64,000 nt of DNA from Larimichthys crocea (lineage: Eukaryota; Chordata; Actinopteri; Sciaenidae), in NCBI RefSeq assembly GCF_000972845.2, contig NC_040017.1, forward strand, positions 26,611,954 through 26,675,953. Direction: 5' to 3'. Both the position numbers and the translations under genes were made by a program. Position 1 is the first letter of the stretch; the number at the start of each line of letters is the position of its first letter. Below are positions 59,048 through 64,000 of the stretch, piece after piece. A model generated the notes under the pieces. That model worked only from the letters and a program-made list of their open reading frames with translations, was not told the origin of the DNA and did no database searches.

Positions 59048-59405
59048 ATGATACCAATATGTTTATGGCATCTGCACATGTCTCTGGAGGAACATGAGAA
59101 ACTTGAGAAGTATCAAGGGTTGAAAGAGCAGCTGGAACGGATGTGGAAGGTCAAGGGTTGCGTGGTCCCTGTGGTAGTGGGGGCACTTGGGGCAGTAACC
59201 CACAAACTGGGAGAGTGGCTCCAGCAAATCCCAGGAACAACATCTGAAGCCTCAGTCCAGAAGAGTGCAGTCCTAGGAACATCGAAGATACTGCGCAGAA
59301 CCCTCAAACTCCCAGAACCTGAGCTTGAGGATGACACGGATACCACCCCGCCGGGGTGAGAAGGAGATTTTATATATATATATATATATACATACATACA
59401 CACAC
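59048..59405 (+). mobile_element. LINE ORF2 C-terminal fragment with TA/CA microsatellite tail
   Basis: An open frame of 103 codons reads EEHEKLEKYQGLKEQLERMW, then KVKGCVVPVVVGALGAVTHK, LGEWLQQIPGTT and SVQKSAVLGTSKILRRTLKL. I recall this as the 3' terminal coding piece of an abundant fish non-LTR retrotransposon; which clade I cannot say. It ends at a stop and then a (TA)n(CATA)n(CA)n tail at about 59,370-59,405, the usual 3' end of such insertions. It is 5'-truncated and has no reverse-transcriptase core, so it is not a host gene. Confidence 0.75.
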
Positions 59406-60840
59406 ACAGTACCCAAGCTTAGGAAAACATATATTCAATTTGCAGGTGAGGTGGTACCACTATATCACAGTCTGAACGCTCAGATTTGAATACCACATCT
59501 TCTTCCTGCTGAGCGATGAAGCAGCTCTGTGGTCCAGAGAGAGTTAAGCACTTTATTTGCTGAGTCAGAGCAGCTGCCTGCCTGCTGCACCGTGATAACA
59601 GAGCTTTGTACTGCGCGGTAGAAAACAGGCCTTTGGGCAGCAGACCGGCCTGACCCCGACGCTTCACGCTGCATGAATCAGACGGCCTTTCATGTAAACA
59701 GCACAAACAAAACAGAAGTAACTATGGTGGACGTGGACGTTCAGGCGCCATGTGGAGCCACAGCTCAGCTCAGCTTAGCACGCAATTAAAGCTTCATGTT
59801 CAGGTTTGGAGGAAACACATAAACGCACACTGAAAGAGGCTGAGACCAAACCCAGGCTCAAACAAACATTCATATTGGAGCTGCCTGGTCTTAATACTTT
59901 GTACTTGATACTCATAATCTCTGCAGTTCTTTAAGGTTAATATGAAGCTCTGAGACAAAACACACAGAAACACTATTGAACAATACACTGAATAATGATT
60001 CAGCAGTTTTTTAGGATATACAGATGCCAACTTAACATTTCGTCTTCTTTTCTCTGGTCTGAAAACTGCAGAGCGATGCCGATGACTCAAAGTGAGAGTG
60101 GCTTCAAGAACTCGGCCACATCAGAACCAGATGTGGTCCACACCACGGATAGCGGGTGTGGACCACATCTAGATCAGAAAACATGGAGGGAACAAACTAA
60201 AATATCTGCAAGAGAAAGCAGCAACAACCAGAGAGAGAAGAGAGAAACTCTGTGAGGGTGAACCAAACGAAGACGGAGACACTCCAGAAGAACAGGGTTC
60301 AAATTTTAACTATTAGATATCAACCATGAGACTTTAGCAGCTGATACATTACCACGTTTTCTGAAATGTTATGTTTAAATATGCAAATGAGGCATTATCT
60401 AATGCTGATTTGGTGAAATCTACTGATGCATATAGACAAAATGTAGTACAATAAATACATAAATGTGAATTTTGGGGGTTTCTTTTCACTCATCTGTGAG
60501 ACTAAAATAAACCAAAATCTAAATAAATTAATCTGATATTAAACTTTAAAGTGTCTTAAAATAAGAAGATATGACTGTTTCTGTTATCTTTAGACAAACA
60601 AAAAGCACAAACGCCATAATTTAATTCATAATCTGTCTTTAAACAATGTTGACTTTTGTTTTTCTTGGATTTAAAAGTGAGAAACAGTAAATACCAAACC
60701 TGTACTGACATGTTCCTGAGTTTGAGATAACTTTTCCAGGATCCAGGATGGACTTCCAGGACTCTGAGGCTGAACACACCCTCCTGTTTCCACTGTGGGA
60801 GGAGGATGTGTTGACAAGGAGGGGTTCAAATTCAATTAGG
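59406..60840. other. Intergenic region upstream of the potassium channel gene
   Basis: No coding exon was recognised. A perfect 16-bp inverted repeat lies at 60,129-60,170. The last few hundred bases are AT-rich and may include distal promoter sequence of the channel gene. Confidence 0.6.
60129..60170. repeat. Perfect 16-bp inverted repeat (hairpin, 10-nt loop)
   Basis: The left arm AGATGTGGTCCACACC (60,129-60,144) and right arm GGTGTGGACCACATCT (60,155-60,170) are exact reverse complements around the loop ACGGATAGCG. Function is unknown. Confidence 0.95.
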
Positions 60841-60975
60841 ACAGCCCCCTAAAAAAAAAAGTTCCCACACAAGAGAGGAGAAGAAAAGAAAGAGAGCAGT
60901 CACAGAAACAGAGAGAGGGACGCTCCGGTCAGCAGCAGCGCGCACACTCATGTTCATCCAGGAGTAGACGCAGAC

Positions 60976-61291
60976 ATGCATTCTGCAGGCAGGTCGTGGC
61001 TGCTGCTTACGGGATTCATCCTCTTTTATATCATCTACCTGCTGTTCGGAGCTCTGGTTTTCTCCAGCGTCGAGCGGCCGCAGGAGGACCAGCTGCGCAC
61101 TGAAATGAAAGCCCTGAAAGAAGAGTTCCTGAACCAGAGCTGCGTCAACGCCGCGTCCCTCGAACACTTTCTGGTCAAAGTGCTCACGGCCAACAAGTAC
61201 GGCGTCTCCGTCCTCAAAAACACCTCCATGCCTTCAAACTGGGACCTGGCATCCTCCATGTTCTTCGCCAACACTCTGGTCACCACAGTCG
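60976..61291 (+). CDS. kcnk6: TWIK-type two-pore-domain potassium channel, first coding exon (partial gene)
   Basis: The exon starts at an ATG with G at -3 and ends in phase 1 at a consensus donor GTGAGT, within the Gly codon of the first selectivity filter (TTVG|YG). This is the intron position I recall for KCNK1/KCNK6. The 105 full codons encode a short cytosolic N-terminus, TM1 (about residues 8-30, LLLTGFILFYIIYLLFGALV), then SSVERPQEDQLR. An extracellular cap helix carries the conserved Cys (NQSC) that links subunits, glycosylation sequons (NQS, NTS), and the P1 pore helix NWDLASSMFFANTLVTTVG. TTVG rather than TTG favours KCNK6 (TWIK2) over KCNK1, although YGVSVLKN also recalls KCNK1. 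These channels give background K+ conductance at plasma and endolysosomal membranes. No second exon was found before the window end. Confidence 0.85.
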
Positions 61292-64000
61292 GTGAGTTCA
61301 ACCCAAACTAAAGAAGAGAAAAGTGGCCCGGTGGCGCAGGACGCACAGAAACAGTCAATAATAATAATATGACTTATTATTCTGCACAGAACAGTCTGAC
61401 CACACAGGAGCTGTGTTTATTTACTGCATATAAAACTGCACACAGGTCGAATAGTTGTTTTCATTTTATGGCCCTTATTTTGCCACGTGTCATGCATGTT
61501 ACAGACAAGTTTCAGGTGTGTTCATTTCAGTCTGAGCAAAACACAAACTGTCACCTCAGAAGACCCTGATGGGGAAAGAAATGTCACTTCCTGTTAACAA
61601 AAAAAACAAAACTGAAAAAGTCTAAACAAACACACACTGAAGGTTGTTTGGGGACTTATGAGGAGTGTCCAGGGACTTTTATTGTGAAATTATAAAGGTT
61701 GGGTGTCATGTTACTGTCTGATTCAGTCCTCATGTGTGATTTGATGTGAACACTTCAGCGTTCAGGCTCCTGATCTGGATCTTACAGGAAGGAAGCTGTG
61801 CAGCGGGGTGAGAGCAGGGCTGGCATACATAACAGAGGTTTTCATGAGACCAGGCAGAGGTTACAGACAGTAATGTGGGTTACATTACTGCATCCTGTTT
61901 GTGACATCGAAGCATCAGGAGGAAAGAACAGCATTCAGTTTATAGACGAAGAGCCCGAGCTCTGGAGAAACGTAGACTGAACCGATATTCTGAAACTCTT
62001 TTCTTCTGTCTTCCATTAAGACTTTAAATAGCAGCAGTTAAATGCTGTGATGGTGAAACTGCATGATGAGAGAGCACTTTATAGTCAGTTTACTGTGGAA
62101 ACAACAATATTCTGGTGCAGTGTCTGGACATAAATGTTGTGTAATACAACGATGCTGAGTCCAGGAAAGGTTTCCCCGAGGGGACAATGAAGGATATCTT
62201 ATCTTTATCTCATATGAAACTTGAAGTGCCTCAGAGGAATGAGAGCCTCTCTGACTATAAAGTGGCACTCGACACGGGGTTCAGCTTTTCTAGTATTTTA
62301 TCCATGATGAAGACCAAAGTGTCAGTTCAGTGTAGTTGGTATCATTAGTTTGGTGTGTCTGCAGTCGTCTTAAGTGATGATGTTATATCGAGCTGTTATT
62401 TAGTTGATATTAAGATAAAAATAGCATCTATTTGTCATCTTCAAAGTCACAATGAACTGAGATCCTTTGTCTTTTATTTGTTGTTTTATTTCCTGGGTCA
62501 GAGAAAAATAAGCCAGACACAAACTAAACTAAACTTCTGACCGACGGCTAAAACATTTAGTTTTTCTCCTTTGTTTGTTAAACTGCAAACTTCTTCTTCA
62601 TGACTGCAGGGCAGTTACTGTTAGCTGCTGCTGGAAGTTACTTTAGCAACAAATAAAGCTGTATGCCCATCTGGAGTAACAGATCAGGACGCCCGGAGCC
62701 AAACGCGACAAGAAACCCAGCTCTCTGCTGTGTTAGCTGCATCTCAGTCTTTGAGGCCAGACGACCACACCCTCTTCCTTTATGTAACCACACTGACTCA
62801 TTCTTCATATACTCCTATTTACATCTGTTTATTTATTGAACCGCACTGCCACGTCGACACAAATCTACCAGCGCTCTGTGCCAAGATCCGGCCGCAGCAT
62901 CGTCGTAGTAACATCACAGAGAAGCTGCTGAAGGCGTTTTTTGTGCGTTTGAAGAGATTCACAGGCACGCCGCCGCCAAGCAGACACTCACATGGGCGCC
63001 GAGGAAATGCAAATGAATGCATGAAGCTGAACAGAAGTGACCCTTGTGTTCAGGAGAAGTGTGTTTGTTCTGTGCCATGCATGAATTACCTTTCACAATG
63101 CTGCATGTGTTTCCTAACGTGATACTTCCTCAGCAGCCTCAGTTTTTTTTAACATGGAGGTTCACGGCCCATGACAACAAGAGAACAAACAGAAACGCTG
63201 TCAACAAACCAGTTTATTATCTAAACATTTCATCTTGAGTTCAGACCAGAAGTGAGCACACACAGAAAGTCAGTCAGACGTCACACTAGAATCCCTCTTT
63301 GTGTGTAAAACAGGAACGTTGTTAAAGTGGAACCATTGTGTTTCTGCAGAATCAGATTGTAGAAGTTTACAAAGGTCATGGGGAAGTCCTTTTTTAATGA
63401 ACACTAGGTTACATCCTAGTCCAACCGTCTCTCTTGTTCCTTTGTATTGTTGATCATGTGTCTTTCTGAGTTGGTTCCAGTTTAGTTTGTCAAAGGTTTG
63501 CACAGTGAAGGTGTCAGAAATGATTTCATGCCTTTAACACTGAAGCAGGACGGTGACGAGCTGCAGCATCTTGTGACGATGAGTGATGAGTCGCTTGGTT
63601 AATTGATGCTTCGAGGCGTTTAAAAGTACAAATACACCATTAGATTTCCATTCAGTGTGAAAGAAATGTGTGTAATTGGCGCCTAACATCTTTAATGCAT
63701 TTTTATCCATGAGAAACACGTTTGTGTTGTTTGCAGTATTCTTCTTCTCTGCCTCCATGTTCATGCACATGATGTGACAAGATCAGCAGAAAATCCAATT
63801 GCAGTCTCTGTGAGGCTCTCACCAAAAGTGGTGTACAGTATATAAAATGTTAATTGTGTGTTTCATATGCGAGCTATTGATACGTGACCGCAGCTTAGAA
63901 CAGAGCCGTCCTCGGAGATGAGTGAAATAATAAACTCAAAGTGTTAAAGAGTCACATCCAGCTAACCATGTTTGTGTTTGAGTCTCTGCTCCTGAACGTT
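61292..64000 (+). other. First intron of the potassium channel gene (to window end)
   Basis: I looked for the expected continuation of the pore (YGxTTP-like sequence after an AG acceptor) and did not find it, so the intron probably extends beyond the window. Open frames here, including one of 130 codons at 62,730-63,122, show no recognisable domain. Confidence 0.6.
62168..62215 (+). mobile_element. Possible LINE/SINE 3' tail
   Basis: The string TCCCCGAGGGGACAATGAAGG followed by ATATCTTATCTTTATCTC resembles the CCCC-GGGGACAATAAAGGATATCTTATCT 3' end frequent in fish non-LTR elements. Only the tail is present. Confidence 0.4.

Noticed and set aside
62730..63122. A 130-codon frame in the potassium channel intron.
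   Set aside because: No recognisable family, Cys/His-rich by chance composition, no upstream or downstream splice partners seen.

Overview
The window looks like nuclear DNA of a ray-finned (probably percomorph) fish. It has split genes with GT-AG introns, long AT-leaning non-coding stretches, many CA/GT microsatellites, and repeat families typical of teleosts (a Tc1-like transposase relic, tRNA-derived SINE pieces, a MITE-like element with terminal inverted repeats, LINE fragments). There are no bacterial-type operons, CRISPR arrays, rRNA genes or viral genes that I can see.

Three protein-coding genes, all on the + strand, can be supported. (1) A giant AHNAK2/periaxin-family gene spans about 6.35-40.98 kb. 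Its small 5' exons run 21.5-28.5 kb and encode a coiled-coil-like segment, a PDZ domain and a basic region. One 11.3-kb exon (28,701-39,997) then encodes an AHNAK-type repeat scaffold, and a last exon (40,697-40,980) encodes a Ser/Thr-rich tail. All splice phases agree. With a tentative first exon at 6,350-6,353 the protein is 4,153 residues; with the internal start at 25,410 it is 4,065 residues. (2) An aftiphilin/CLBA1-like gene (46.7-56.2 kb, five coding exons, 967 residues in my model) follows, with a CpG-rich probable first exon at about 45.1-45.5 kb. (3) The first coding exon of a TWIK-type two-pore-domain potassium channel, kcnk6-like, lies at 60,976-61,291; the rest of that gene is beyond the window.

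The layout is: 1-6.2 kb non-coding with repeats; 6.2-41 kb the AHNAK2-like gene, with a proposed 15-kb first intron containing a second candidate promoter near 12.1-12.5 kb; 41-45 kb 3' UTR and transposon relics; 45-58.3 kb the CLBA1-like gene and its flank; 58.4-60.8 kb LINE debris and a perfect hairpin; 60.85 kb onward the potassium channel gene.

The genes do not form a pathway. Their linkage is informative: in human, AHNAK2 and CLBA1 are neighbours on 14q32, so gene order supports AHNAK2 for the giant gene, although the region just after its PDZ domain looks more like periaxin. The most interesting signal is in the 223-bp intron just before the giant exon. Its donor is weak, the frame stays open into it for 42 codons, and the stop codon overlaps a canonical AATAAA. 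This is a ready-made short PDZ-only isoform, equivalent to mammalian S-periaxin but apparently with its own polyadenylation signal.
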